From Nitrospirota bacterium (GTDB lineage: Bacteria > Nitrospirota > Thermodesulfovibrionia > Thermodesulfovibrionales > Magnetobacteriaceae): a DNA stretch of 63,893 bases. Both the position numbers and the translations under genes were made by a program. The stretch spans positions 1 to 63,893 of the forward strand of contig JADFXJ010000005.1 in NCBI GenBank assembly GCA_015233615.1. The letters are read 5' to 3'. The notes under the pieces were generated by a model. The model did no database searches, was not told where the DNA came from, and saw only the letters and a list, made by a program, of their open reading frames with translations. Within the stretch, counting starts at the first letter, position 1; each line of letters begins with the position of its first letter. Below, piece by piece: positions 26,415 through 35,593 of this stretch.

Positions 26415-26445
26415 AGTATAAAACATAGGAATATCCAATTGTCAA
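26415..26445 (-). promoter_or_regulatory. Promoter of the radical SAM/TIM-barrel operon
   Basis: On the minus strand TTGACA (26445-26440) is followed after 19 nt by TATACT (26420-26415); TTTATA two bases earlier gives a 17-nt spacer. This leaves a leader of roughly 250 nt to ATG 26161. Confidence 0.5.
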
Positions 26446-26850
26446 GTGTTAATTTAAAGTTATGCCATTCCTGTTGTATGGTCACTTAACCTTTGGTGGG
26501 GCAGAGGCAAGCATTCACTGGAAGTACTTGTGCAATTGTGCCCACCGGGTAATGTAATACTATATATAATAATATAGCTATAGATTCATGGACTTGCCTG
26601 TCATGACGGAAAGAGGCTGGAATGACAGAGCGTGGACACGAATTTAACTTTCGTTTTATTTTTTCAGGATAATATCTATTCTGTACAACTCGTAATATAT
26701 ATATAGGGCCTCTTGCTCAAGCAAAAAAGTAGAATTTTATAGCCCGCCTTATGATAAACTATGGGAAAGCAAAACCGGTCTTATTTGAGCGGGAAATGAG
26801 GAATAAGTATCGTGGTACTGACAGACGGCATTTAGGGAGGAATGGGAACT

Positions 26851-29235
26851 ATGAGCACAAAATTATCTGGTTTACCTGATGTACCTGACGTAAAGGTGTA
26901 TGTTTCATCAACTTTTACCGATTTGGAAGAATATCGTTCTGCAGTAATTACCGCACTGAGGAAGATGGAAGGCATCAAAACGCTATGCATGGAAGATTAT
27001 GTATCTGAGGACTGAAGACCTGTTGATAAATGTCTTGAAGAAGTAAGTAAAAGCAACATCTATGTTGGGATATTCGCATGGCGTTACGGCTTCATTCCTC
27101 CCGGTTATGGCAAATCAATCACTGAACTCGAATACAGGAAAGCAGTCGAGACAGGTATTCCGACGCTGATTTTTCTGCTTGACGAAAAAATCGAATGGTA
27201 TCGCAGTCGCTACGGCGACGCTCAAGATGAATTACGCATCAACGCATTTAGAAGTGAACTCAAGCTCGTCACAATGGTTAGCTGGTTTAAAAATCCCCAA
27301 GAGCTTGCAACTAATGTAATGGCTGCGGTTAGTATTCAGCAAAAAGAGATAGACAAGTATCACATGGCAAAGATCCAGAGTGAACGATATGCTCACGTGG
27401 GTGTAGCCAAATCGCCGGAACAGAGAGCATCCATTCAACAGGCGATCACCTTTGAGCAGGAGGCGAGGAAAGAGCAGTCTCTGAGGGCCCAGCAGCTCGA
27501 GCGTGATCCAGTCCCTATACCACTCCCGAAGCTTTGCAAGTCGTTCGTAGATCGCGAAGTTGAACGGGACATTCTCTTTCACTGCCTTTATGGGACTGAC
27601 AATCGACTTGTTGTGATCATAGCACCGGGAGGCTTTGGCAAGACAGAACTGACCATAAAGGTGCTCAAGCATATAGTACCCAGCACCAGCATAGTAACCG
27701 ATGATGTCCATGGGATACTGTACATGAGATGCGCTAAGGGAGATATTAAGCTGGGTGATATATTTGAAGGGGCTGGCAAGATAGCAGGGAAAAAAGATGA
27801 ATTCCTGGAAGTTTACGAAAGCAAGGAGATGATGCTTGCCAGAAAACTGGAGTTTTTTTTCAGTGAGCTCACTAAGGTTGGCAAAGTATGGCTCGTTATG
27901 GACAACTTCGAAGACCTGCTTGACACTAACGATGACAGTATAAAGGATGCCGAACTTCGCGAGTTTATTGAAACCACCGCATCTATAGAGCATAACGTCA
28001 GATTTATCGTTACCACTCGGGCCGTGCCAAAATTCAAGGGAAGCCGGGAAATAGAAAGGATTGACCTGTGCTCGGGGTTGCCGGAGGATCATGCGATACG
28101 GTATCTAAGGAAAGAAGGGGCTGAATACGGCCTTCGCAACGAGAATGAAGTGGTGCTGCAAACTTTTGTCAGACGAGTCCATTGCATCCCCATGGCTCTT
28201 GTATCAGTGCTTGGATATCTTGAAGAACATTATCCTGCTATAAAGCTCAGCAATCTTCTTGCAGATGACACTTTGTTTCAGGATTTTGACAGGCATGATC
28301 TCGAAGAAGGACTAAAAAGCCTTGTTTTGCAACAGATCAAGCGCATATCTCCGGATGCCCAACTTGCTTTATCGGCATTGTCGATATTTGGGGAACCAAC
28401 ATCGCAGGCGGCTCTCCGCTATCTTCTCCAGGGTATAGGATCCGTTGAATTTGCGGCTATACTGTCGCGTCTTGAAAAGAATCGCCTCATAATCCATAAC
28501 AACGGCTATTATGACATGCATCCGATCGTGATGTCATTCGTCTACGGGAGGATTCCTGAGAGCGAACCATCGGGTAATGGCAAAGGCAAGGGCAAGGATG
28601 TAGAAGCCGCTATGCTTACCCGTTCGGGACTGCATAAAAAGGCGGCAGAGTTCTTCGAAAAGCTGCGAAAACCTAAAAAAAATTGGAAAATCATCGCTGA
28701 CCTTGAGCCCCAACTACAGGAAATTCATCATCTGATGCTTGCCGGGCAATATGAAAAAGCAGAAAGAGTGTTACGTATCATAGACTTTAACTACCTGCAA
28801 CTCTGGGGATATCCTGGAATTGTGAACGGATGCTGTTGGCAGCTAAGATATAAAAATCCATATGCCATACTAAATAGCAGCCATCTGCCCCCTTGTCGTC
28901 ATACCGACCCGCGAATGCGGTTGACGGCTCTAGCCGTAATGACGACAAGGAAACAAGGACGAAAAGGGAAAGGAAAAGGGCAGATTCCGGGACTTGCCCG
29001 GAATAACGGACAGGACAAGAACGACAAAAGAGTTGAGAGCCGTCAGCCGCCACCCCCCTACCCCCCCGACAATCCCCCCTCACGGGGGGTGAGGGGGGTA
29101 TTCGCGGGCCGTCACTGCCGGCAATTGATTACGGAGTTTTCCTTCACGTTCAAGGCCGGTTTTTCTATGCCTGAATTTTTGGTAAAGCAAAAGTCTTGCC
29201 AAATGTTTAATGTTAATGATATAGTTAACGAGTGA
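26851..29235 (+). pseudogene. Decayed DUF4062 - NB-ARC paralog
   Basis: From ATG 26851 the frame matches the intact copy at 19529 closely (VKVYVSSTFTDLEEYR, SNIYVGIFAWRYGFIPPG, APGGFGKTE, VWLVMDNFEDLLD). It contains TGA at 27013-27015 in the DUF4062 domain, in a place where relatives have a charged residue (SED-stop-RP), as from CGA to TGA. The homology ends near 28830 (LQLWGYPGIVN). The TPR region is missing and the frame runs on through repeat sequence to 29235. About 130 bp upstream of the start also match the upstream region of the first copy, so a whole locus was duplicated. The downstream piece from ATG 27274 could still be translated. Confidence 0.82.
28891..29110. repeat. Palindromic repeat cluster at the truncation point
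   Basis: CCTTGTCGTCAT (28891-28902) pairs perfectly with ATGACGACAAGG (28939-28950) and encloses a copy of the dispersed GCGAATGCGG repeat (28911-28930). A partial inverted copy (GAGCCGTCAGCCGC, 29037-29050) and a C-rich/G-rich hairpin (about 29054-29098) follow. The cluster replaces the missing TPR region of the paralog. Confidence 0.7.
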
Positions 29236-31766
29236 ATTTAGCTCGTTTCAGAAGGCCTAGCAGGTATATAAACCACGAGGTCAACGCCATCCATAAAAAG
29301 GCACCCATAAAGGTGGCTCTTTGTTTCCCCGACCTGTACGACATCGGCATGTCCCACCTGGGATTGAAGATTCTCTACCATATCGTCAACAAGCTGCCCT
29401 ATGCTTCGTGCGAGCGCGTATTTGCCCCCTGGACAGACCTGGAGGAGTACATGCGACAATCCGGCGAACCGCTTACTTCTCTGGAGAGTTCCACGCCCCT
29501 TCACGAGTTCGACGTCGTGGGCTTCACCTTGCAATACGAGCTGTCATACACGACTATACTGAACATGCTCTCCCTGGGAAAGATTCCCATCAGGGCCGAG
29601 GCGCGGGATGCCTCCTCACCCCTTGTAATCGGGGGCGGCCCCTGTGCCATGAACCCTTACCCGCTTCTGCCTTTTTTCGACGCTTTCCTGGTGGGAGACG
29701 GAGAGGATGCGATAAAGGAAATAATAGAAACCGTGTACCGTTACCGCAGTGGCGGTGACGGAAAGAAGGAGAGCCTGCTTCGGGCCCTTGCCGAAATAGA
29801 TGGGCTCCTCGTGCCGGGATACTCTAAGCCTGCGGTGAAGCGCAGATACATAACCGACCTTGACGGTGCCGATTATCCCACGGCTCCTCCGGTGCCCTAC
29901 ACCGAGGTCGTTCACGACCGTATAAACATAGAAGTGACCAGGGGGTGTACCTGCGGCTGCCGCTTTTGCCAGGCCGGGGTCATATACCGTCCCGTAAGGG
30001 AGCGGGAACCCGGCACGGTGCTCGGACTGGCCGAGGAGTGCATTAAGAACACCGGTTACGACGAGGTATCCTTTACGTCGCTGAGTTCCGGCGACTATTC
30101 TAAGCTTCCGGAGCTTCTCAGGCTATTTAATAAGAAATTCTCATCCAGGCGCATATCCTTTTCCCTTCCCTCGCTGCGCGTGGGCTCGGTAACCGAGGAA
30201 ATTGTGCGGCAGATTAAGGCTGTCAAAAAAACCGGCTTTACTATAGCCCCTGAGGCCGCAACTGCGCGCCTCAGGCTTGTCATAAACAAGGACTTCGAAG
30301 AGGAAGATTACGAAAGAACCATTGCGGCCATATTCGGAAACGGCTGGTTGAACCTAAAGCTCTACTTCATGATAGGCCTGCCCACGGAGACGGACGAGGA
30401 CGTGGAGGCCATACCCGCCATGGCACTCAAGGCTATGAAGGCGGCCAGAAAATATACGAACCGCTCTGTAAACGTCAGCGTGAGCGTGTCGAACTTCGTT
30501 CCCAAGGCCCATACCCCCTTCCAGTGGTACGGCCAGATACCCATTGGGGAGATGGTGAGAAAGAGGGATTACCTGAAAAAGGCGGTATCGAGGAAGTCGA
30601 TGAAGTTCAAGGGCCAGGACGAGCGCATGAGCCTGCTGGAGGCCATTTTTGCCAGAGGAGACGAGTCAGCCGCAATACTTCTCGAAGCGGCGTGGAAGGC
30701 AGGGGCAAGGCTTGACCCCTGGACGGAGCTTTTTGACTACGGCAAATGGCTTGACGCCATGGATGACACCGGTATAGACGGTGAGGCCCTCGCTGCAAGG
30801 ACATTTGAGAGGCAAAGTTCGCTGCCCTGGGACGCTATCGATACGGGCGTTACGAAGGCATATCTTCTTGAAGAACTGGATAAGTCGGCCGCTACGGACA
30901 AGACACCCGATTGCAGGGCCGGCTGCCAGTATTGCGGCCTGGGCTGCAGCGGCGGAGACTACCTGGCCACAACGACGTTCCTGGACATATCGGACAAGGC
31001 CGTTATAGACGTCAGGAAGCCTTATAATCCCGTGAGAGTGCGGTGCACGTTTGCCAAAAAGGGCGCGCTCCGGTACCTTTCCCACCTCGAACTTATGACG
31101 GCCATACTAAAAGGGCTGCGCAGGGCTGACGTTCCCCTTGTATATTCACAGGGGTTCAGTCCGACTCCAAACGTGGCTTTCGGACAGGCCCTGAGCGTCG
31201 GCGTTGTAGGAGAGCGTGAGTATTTCGACATGGAAGTCTATCCTCCTTTTGACCTGGAAAGATTTAAAACCGCAGTCAACGACTCCATGCCGGCGGATCT
31301 TGCCGTGGCGGAGATGGCCTTTATACCCCGTGAACTGCCCTCCCTCGGCAAGTTTATCACCGCTTACAGGTATGAAATAACGCTGAAAGAAGCCTTAAAT
31401 AAATCGAACGTGGACGATATTATAAAAGCTCCGGGAAATGAATGGATTTTGCCTATTTTATTGGCATTTGATATAATAGACGATAAATTGCATCTGTTAT
31501 TAGCCGACAGGGTGGAGCAGAAAGTTAGGCTCTCGGCCCTGGCCGAGGCTCTGACGGGATGTAAAATGGAAGACCTTTACTTAGTGAGGAAGGCCGTTTA
31601 TGGGTTTGCCGGAGGTACCGTGGGGACGTTTAGCCCGGGCACCTCAAACGGTGGCGGGCCTGAAAGTGGCGGGCTCAAAAGCATGGAGTTGATCGAGCCT
31701 TGCGAAATCACCAAATTAACGGGATATTCAACGGGATCCTCCAGGAAAAAGCCGGTTAGAAGATAA
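29232..31766 (+). CDS. TIGR03960-type radical SAM protein fused to DUF2344 (TIGR03936)
   Basis: In this 844-residue protein an N-terminal B12-binding-like region (PIKVALCFPDLYDIGMSHLGLKIL without leading bases) precedes a radical SAM core with C239, C243 and C246 (RGCTCGCRFCQAG) and IAPEAATARLR. A C-terminal DUF2344 domain (about 600-800: VRCTFAKKGALRYLSHLELM) is fused on. In many bacteria the two parts are separate neighbouring genes beside RNase G, as here. The reaction is unproven; RNA or ribosome modification is often suspected. The GTG start overlaps the pseudogene stop. Residues 795-820 are a Gly-rich, repeat-derived tail. Confidence 0.87.
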   Translation: MNLARFRRPSRYINHEVNAIHKKAPIKVALCFPDLYDIGMSHLGLKILYHIVNKLPYASCERVFAPWTDLEEYMRQSGEPLTSLESSTPLHEFDVVGFTLQYELSYTTILNMLSLGKIPIRAEARDASSPLVIGGGPCAMNPYPLLPFFDAFLVGDGEDAIKEIIETVYRYRSGGDGKKESLLRALAEIDGLLVPGYSKPAVKRRYITDLDGADYPTAPPVPYTEVVHDRINIEVTRGCTCGCRFCQAGVIYRPVREREPGTVLGLAEECIKNTGYDEVSFTSLSSGDYSKLPELLRLFNKKFSSRRISFSLPSLRVGSVTEEIVRQIKAVKKTGFTIAPEAATARLRLVINKDFEEEDYERTIAAIFGNGWLNLKLYFMIGLPTETDEDVEAIPAMALKAMKAARKYTNRSVNVSVSVSNFVPKAHTPFQWYGQIPIGEMVRKRDYLKKAVSRKSMKFKGQDERMSLLEAIFARGDESAAILLEAAWKAGARLDPWTELFDYGKWLDAMDDTGIDGEALAARTFERQSSLPWDAIDTGVTKAYLLEELDKSAATDKTPDCRAGCQYCGLGCSGGDYLATTTFLDISDKAVIDVRKPYNPVRVRCTFAKKGALRYLSHLELMTAILKGLRRADVPLVYSQGFSPTPNVAFGQALSVGVVGEREYFDMEVYPPFDLERFKTAVNDSMPADLAVAEMAFIPRELPSLGKFITAYRYEITLKEALNKSNVDDIIKAPGNEWILPILLAFDIIDDKLHLLLADRVEQKVRLSALAEALTGCKMEDLYLVRKAVYGFAGGTVGTFSPGTSNGGGPESGGLKSMELIEPCEITKLTGYSTGSSRKKPVRR

Positions 31767-31802
31767 TGTTTAAAAGAAATGTCTGAAAGGAATGGATATA
31801 AA

Positions 31803-31836
31803 GATATGGCTAACGAGATGATATGGCTAACGAGAT
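31803..31836 (+). repeat. 17-nt tandem duplication across the rng start codon
   Basis: GATATGGCTAACGAGAT occurs twice without gap (31803-31819 and 31820-31836). Each copy has an ATG (31806 and 31823). Because 17 is not a multiple of three, the first ATG opens a 10-codon frame ending at TAA, and only the second starts RNase G. Confidence 0.9.
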
Positions 31837-33322
31837 AATAATAAATATGACCCTGGACGAGGTAAGGGTTGGCCTTCTCGAAGGGGGTCAGCTCGTTGAG
31901 TTCTACGTGGAGCGTAAGAAAGAAGCGAGTCTCGTGGGCAACATCTATAAAGGAAAGGTCGTAAAGATCCTTCCGGGAATGCAATCCGCCTTCGTGGACA
32001 TAGGCCTTGACAAGGCAGCCTTTCTCTACGTGGCGGATATCAAGACGGACGTGGACGACTTTGCCGAATTCCTCGACAACGGTGACGATACCATCGAAAT
32101 TCCCACCCGCCGCGGACGATCCGACATGACCATAAACGAACTCATCCAGGAGGGCCAGGAGGTCCTCGTGCAGGTATCCAAAGACCCCATAGGTACCAAA
32201 GGTGCCAGGGGAACTTCTTACATTACTATCCCCGGCCGTTACCTGGTGCTCATGCCTACCATCGAGCACATAGGCATATCCCGCCGCATCATCGACACGG
32301 AGGAGCGCACGCGCCTCAGGGCCATCGTGGAGGAGATAAAGCCCAAGGGATACGGTCTTATCGTCAGGACGGCCAGCGAGAAGGAAGACAAGGCGGAGCT
32401 TAAGAAAGACATGGAGTTTCTCCTTGTCCTGTGGGATAACATCATAAAGAAAAAGGATAAGGTCTCGGCCCCGACGCTCCTTTACAGCGACCTGGATCTG
32501 ATTTACAGGAGCATCCGCGATCTTCTGAACAACGACGTGGAGCGCCTTATCATAGACTCCAGGGACGAGTATGAGCACATCCAGGACTTCGTTAAAACTT
32601 TCTTTCCAAAACTGCTGAAAAAGATTGAGCTCTACGACAGACGCGAACAAATATTCGATTACTACGGCATAGAGCTGGACATTTACAAGGGGCTCGACAG
32701 GAAGGTATGGCTGAAGTCAGGCGGATACATCGTCATAGACCAGACCGAGGCCATGACCGTCATAGACGTAAACACGGGTAAGTACGTGGGAAAGGAAGAC
32801 CTGGAAGATACCATTCTCAAGACCAATCTCGAAGCCGTCAAGGAGATCGCTTATCAGATAAGGCTCAGAAATTTGGGCGGAATCATTATAATAGACTTCA
32901 TAGACATGGAGATAATGGAGAACCGCGAAAAGCTTTACCAGGCCTTCATCGAGACCATGAAGAAGGACAGGGCGAAAAACACCATATTCAACGTTTCCGA
33001 AATAGGCCTTATTCAGATGACCCGCAAGCGCATAAGGGAATCGTTAGGCAGAACCCTCTGCGAGAGCTGTCCCATGTGCGAGGGTAAGGGGTTCGTAAAA
33101 TCTCCCAAGACTGTCAGTTACGAGATATTCAGACGCCTGAAGAAAATGCCTCTGCACAAGGGTGCCAAGGCCATAATCTCGGCCCATCCCCTCGTGGCGG
33201 ACTACCTGTCCGACGACCAGCGCACCGGCCTCGAAGAATTCGAGGTGACCTACGACATAGTGATCATAGTCAAGGCCGACTCTCGCCTGCAAAGGGAAAA
33301 CTTCGACATTATAGTAGTCTGA
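31823..33322 (+). CDS. rng: Ribonuclease G/E family endoribonuclease
   Basis: This 499-residue protein of RNase G length lacks the long RNase E scaffold tail. An S1-like domain (GNIYKGKVVKILPGMQSAFVDIG) is followed by the catalytic DNase I-like region (MTVIDVNTGKYVG, IIIDFIDME) and the Zn-link Cys pair (ESCPMCEGKG). It cuts single-stranded AU-rich RNA, including 16S rRNA precursor and mRNA. It lies directly downstream of the radical SAM/DUF2344 gene, a conserved pairing. The start region is a 17-nt tandem duplication, so ribosomes may meet a decoy ATG first. Confidence 0.94.
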   Translation: MANEIIINMTLDEVRVGLLEGGQLVEFYVERKKEASLVGNIYKGKVVKILPGMQSAFVDIGLDKAAFLYVADIKTDVDDFAEFLDNGDDTIEIPTRRGRSDMTINELIQEGQEVLVQVSKDPIGTKGARGTSYITIPGRYLVLMPTIEHIGISRRIIDTEERTRLRAIVEEIKPKGYGLIVRTASEKEDKAELKKDMEFLLVLWDNIIKKKDKVSAPTLLYSDLDLIYRSIRDLLNNDVERLIIDSRDEYEHIQDFVKTFFPKLLKKIELYDRREQIFDYYGIELDIYKGLDRKVWLKSGGYIVIDQTEAMTVIDVNTGKYVGKEDLEDTILKTNLEAVKEIAYQIRLRNLGGIIIIDFIDMEIMENREKLYQAFIETMKKDRAKNTIFNVSEIGLIQMTRKRIRESLGRTLCESCPMCEGKGFVKSPKTVSYEIFRRLKKMPLHKGAKAIISAHPLVADYLSDDQRTGLEEFEVTYDIVIIVKADSRLQRENFDIIVV

Positions 33323-33332
33323 GCCCGATAAC

Positions 33333-34253
33333 ATGCCTTTTACTATAAATAACGCCGATAGCGCTAACAACGCAGATAATACCGATGGCGCTATAAATAA
33401 CGCAGATAACGCTGATAATGCCGATAACACCGCAGCAAGCGCACACGGCAAGTACGATTCTCTCCTTTTGCGCCTGGCTTCCCTGAAAGGCGCAGTGCTG
33501 GCCTTTTCCGGTGGTGTGGACAGCTCTTTTTTGCTTCTGGCCGCGTGCGACTCCGGTATAGATCCTTTAGCCGTTACGGCAAGACACCCCGCCGTGGCAG
33601 ATTTCGAAATAGATATGGCTAAAAAGGTGGCCTCTGAGCTTGGCGCGAGGCACGTGATTATAGATCTGCCCGTCATGGATAACGTTGACTTCATATCGAA
33701 CTCTCCGGATCGTTGCTTCCACTGTAAGAGAGCACTTATAAGATCGCTCTCCGGACTCGCTGCCAGGGATGGATTCACCTGCGTCATTGACGGCACTAAC
33801 GCCGACGACCCCTCCGACTACAGGCCGGGTCTTAAGGCAAATGACGACTCCGGCATCATAAGCCCGCTAAGGGAGGCAGGCCTTACGAAGGACGACATCA
33901 GACGCCTGTCTTTCGAAAAAGGTCTCACTACATGGAACTTTCCGTCGGCCCCATGCCTGGCTACAAGGCTTCCTTACGGGGAACCTATAACCGTAGAGGC
34001 ACTGAAAATGGTGGACAAGGCAGAGTCGATACTCAGGAACATGGGATTTACCGTACTGAGGGTAAGGAAGGAAAAGGATACTGCAAGGATAGAGCTTCCC
34101 GCCGTAGATATCGAGCGCGCTGCAGGTGTAGCTTTAAGGGGCGATATAACCGCGATGTTTCGGGAAATAGGTTTCCTTTACGTCTCACTCGACCTCGAAG
34201 GATTCCAATCCGGCAAGATGAACAGGGCAATTAAAGGTGAACAGGGTAATTAA
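33333..34253 (+). CDS. larE: LarE-type sacrificial sulfur transferase
   Basis: In this 306-residue protein a PP-loop SGGVDS at 59-64 binds ATP. C208 in PSAPCLATRLPYG corresponds to the sacrificial Cys that LarE donates to the nickel-pincer nucleotide cofactor of lactate racemase. The core is normal in length. Residues 5-35 are an Asn-Ala-Asp repeat made of 9-nt units, which is not part of the family. No larA, larB or larC is adjacent. It lies 10 bp after rng and just before a glycolate/lactate-oxidase-type Fe-S gene. Confidence 0.9.
   Translation: MPFTINNADSANNADNTDGAINNADNADNADNTAASAHGKYDSLLLRLASLKGAVLAFSGGVDSSFLLLAACDSGIDPLAVTARHPAVADFEIDMAKKVASELGARHVIIDLPVMDNVDFISNSPDRCFHCKRALIRSLSGLAARDGFTCVIDGTNADDPSDYRPGLKANDDSGIISPLREAGLTKDDIRRLSFEKGLTTWNFPSAPCLATRLPYGEPITVEALKMVDKAESILRNMGFTVLRVRKEKDTARIELPAVDIERAAGVALRGDITAMFREIGFLYVSLDLEGFQSGKMNRAIKGEQGN
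33346..33436 (+). repeat. 9-nt in-frame repeat at the larE N-terminus
   Basis: About ten degenerate 9-nt units of the form AACGCAGAT encode NNAD and NAD motifs. They lie before the first conserved helix, so the protein probably tolerates them. Confidence 0.8.
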
Positions 34254-34357
34254 ATATAAAGATGGCAATTAAACATGACGATGCCAATTTAAAATCGACA
34301 GGGTAGACTTCGAATGAGCGGGGCAATTAAGGAAAGGGCCCACCGGGTTAACGGGCC

Positions 34358-35527
34358 ATGAAGGAAAAGGATTTTATAAGAGCCATAAACCTCTGCGTGC
34401 GGTGTGGAAGCTGCATCGCCCAATGTCCTACTTACAAGGCGACGAACAGGGAGACCGAAAACGCCAGGGGACGGTTAAAGATACTTAAGTCCTTTGCGGA
34501 TCGCCAATTAGCTCCCGGTGGGAAGGTCAACGAAAAGATCTTCAACTGTATAATGTGTGGCAACTGTACCAATCGCTGTCCTCTCGGCATAGATATCGAA
34601 GAGGTTTTTTACCACGCCAGGTCACTTCTGAAAAGTTACGACAAAAAGATGGGCATATACAGGTTAGCTACTCGCCTGGCCTTTAAAAACACCGATTTAA
34701 CGGTGAAGATGCTGAAACCTTTCCAAAAATATATTAACAGGAAGATGGGAGAAAAGAAGCTTATCCCCGGCAACATCGGGTTTAACGAAAACCAGTTCAA
34801 AAAGACCGGCGTATTTAAGCCCATGGAAAAGATAGGGCGTGTGGCAGTCTTCTCCGGCTGCAGCGTAAAGCACGTCTACCCGGAGCTCTCCCAGTCACTT
34901 ACCAAGGTGCTCAACGCCCTTAAGTACGAGGTCGTATTTCCCCGTCCGGAAAACTGCTGCGGGGCCCCCTTCCGCTCCCTCGGAATGGAGGATGTGGCAA
35001 AGGAGTATGCAGAGAAGAACTACGATACCTTCAGCAAGCTAAACCTTGACGCCATCATCTCTCTGTGTCCGACCTGCGTCGTATACCTGAAGCAACATTA
35101 CCCGAAACTAATCGGCAAGAAACTCGAAAACGTCTTCGAGGTCTCCGTATTTCTACAGGACAAGATTAAAGACATAAAAAAGGAGATCAAGATAAGAGCG
35201 GCCTACCACGACCCCTGCCACCAGGCCAACGTACTGAAGGCCACGATGGAGCCCAGGGAGCTTCTGAAGAGGTCCGGAGTGGAGCTGCTGGAGCCAAAGA
35301 ACCAGACGTGTTGCGGCTTTGGCGGTACCTTTAGTTTCTTTTTCCAGGAGATGTCCGGAAAGATTCTGGAAACCGCCACCCGGGAGCTCAAGGATACCGG
35401 TTGCGAGGCCATCGTCACATCCTGCCCCAACTGCTTATTGCAACTGAGCAAGTCAATGACGGACAGACCCATCTACCATATCATCGAGGTACTCGAAGAG
35501 GCTATCTGCGAACCCGATGGTACTTAA
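34358..35527 (+). CDS. glcF: GlcF/LutA-like Fe-S oxidoreductase subunit
   Basis: This 389-residue protein has two 4Fe-4S ferredoxin motifs near the start (C13VRCGSCIAQC23P; CIMCGNCTNRCP at about 64-75) and two CCG domains (NCCGAPF, TCCGFGG) typical of electron-transfer subunits of glycolate, lactate or glycerol-3-phosphate oxidoreductases. The flavoprotein partner (GlcD-like) is not next to it in this window. Its position after larE hints at 2-hydroxyacid metabolism. About 100 bp upstream contain short repeated segments (GGGCAATTAA-like). Confidence 0.88.
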   Translation: MKEKDFIRAINLCVRCGSCIAQCPTYKATNRETENARGRLKILKSFADRQLAPGGKVNEKIFNCIMCGNCTNRCPLGIDIEEVFYHARSLLKSYDKKMGIYRLATRLAFKNTDLTVKMLKPFQKYINRKMGEKKLIPGNIGFNENQFKKTGVFKPMEKIGRVAVFSGCSVKHVYPELSQSLTKVLNALKYEVVFPRPENCCGAPFRSLGMEDVAKEYAEKNYDTFSKLNLDAIISLCPTCVVYLKQHYPKLIGKKLENVFEVSVFLQDKIKDIKKEIKIRAAYHDPCHQANVLKATMEPRELLKRSGVELLEPKNQTCCGFGGTFSFFFQEMSGKILETATRELKDTGCEAIVTSCPNCLLQLSKSMTDRPIYHIIEVLEEAICEPDGT

Positions 35528-35593
35528 ATAGTCCGTCATAGCGGGAACCATCATGCTGAGGTATGCCGCGATATACCTCACCATAATACGAGA

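Noticed and set aside
27013-27015. TGA in the second DUF4062 gene as a second selenocysteine codon
   Set aside because: The intact paralog has no Cys at this position, the motif is not a selenoprotein one and the copy is truncated elsewhere; a nonsense mutation explains it.
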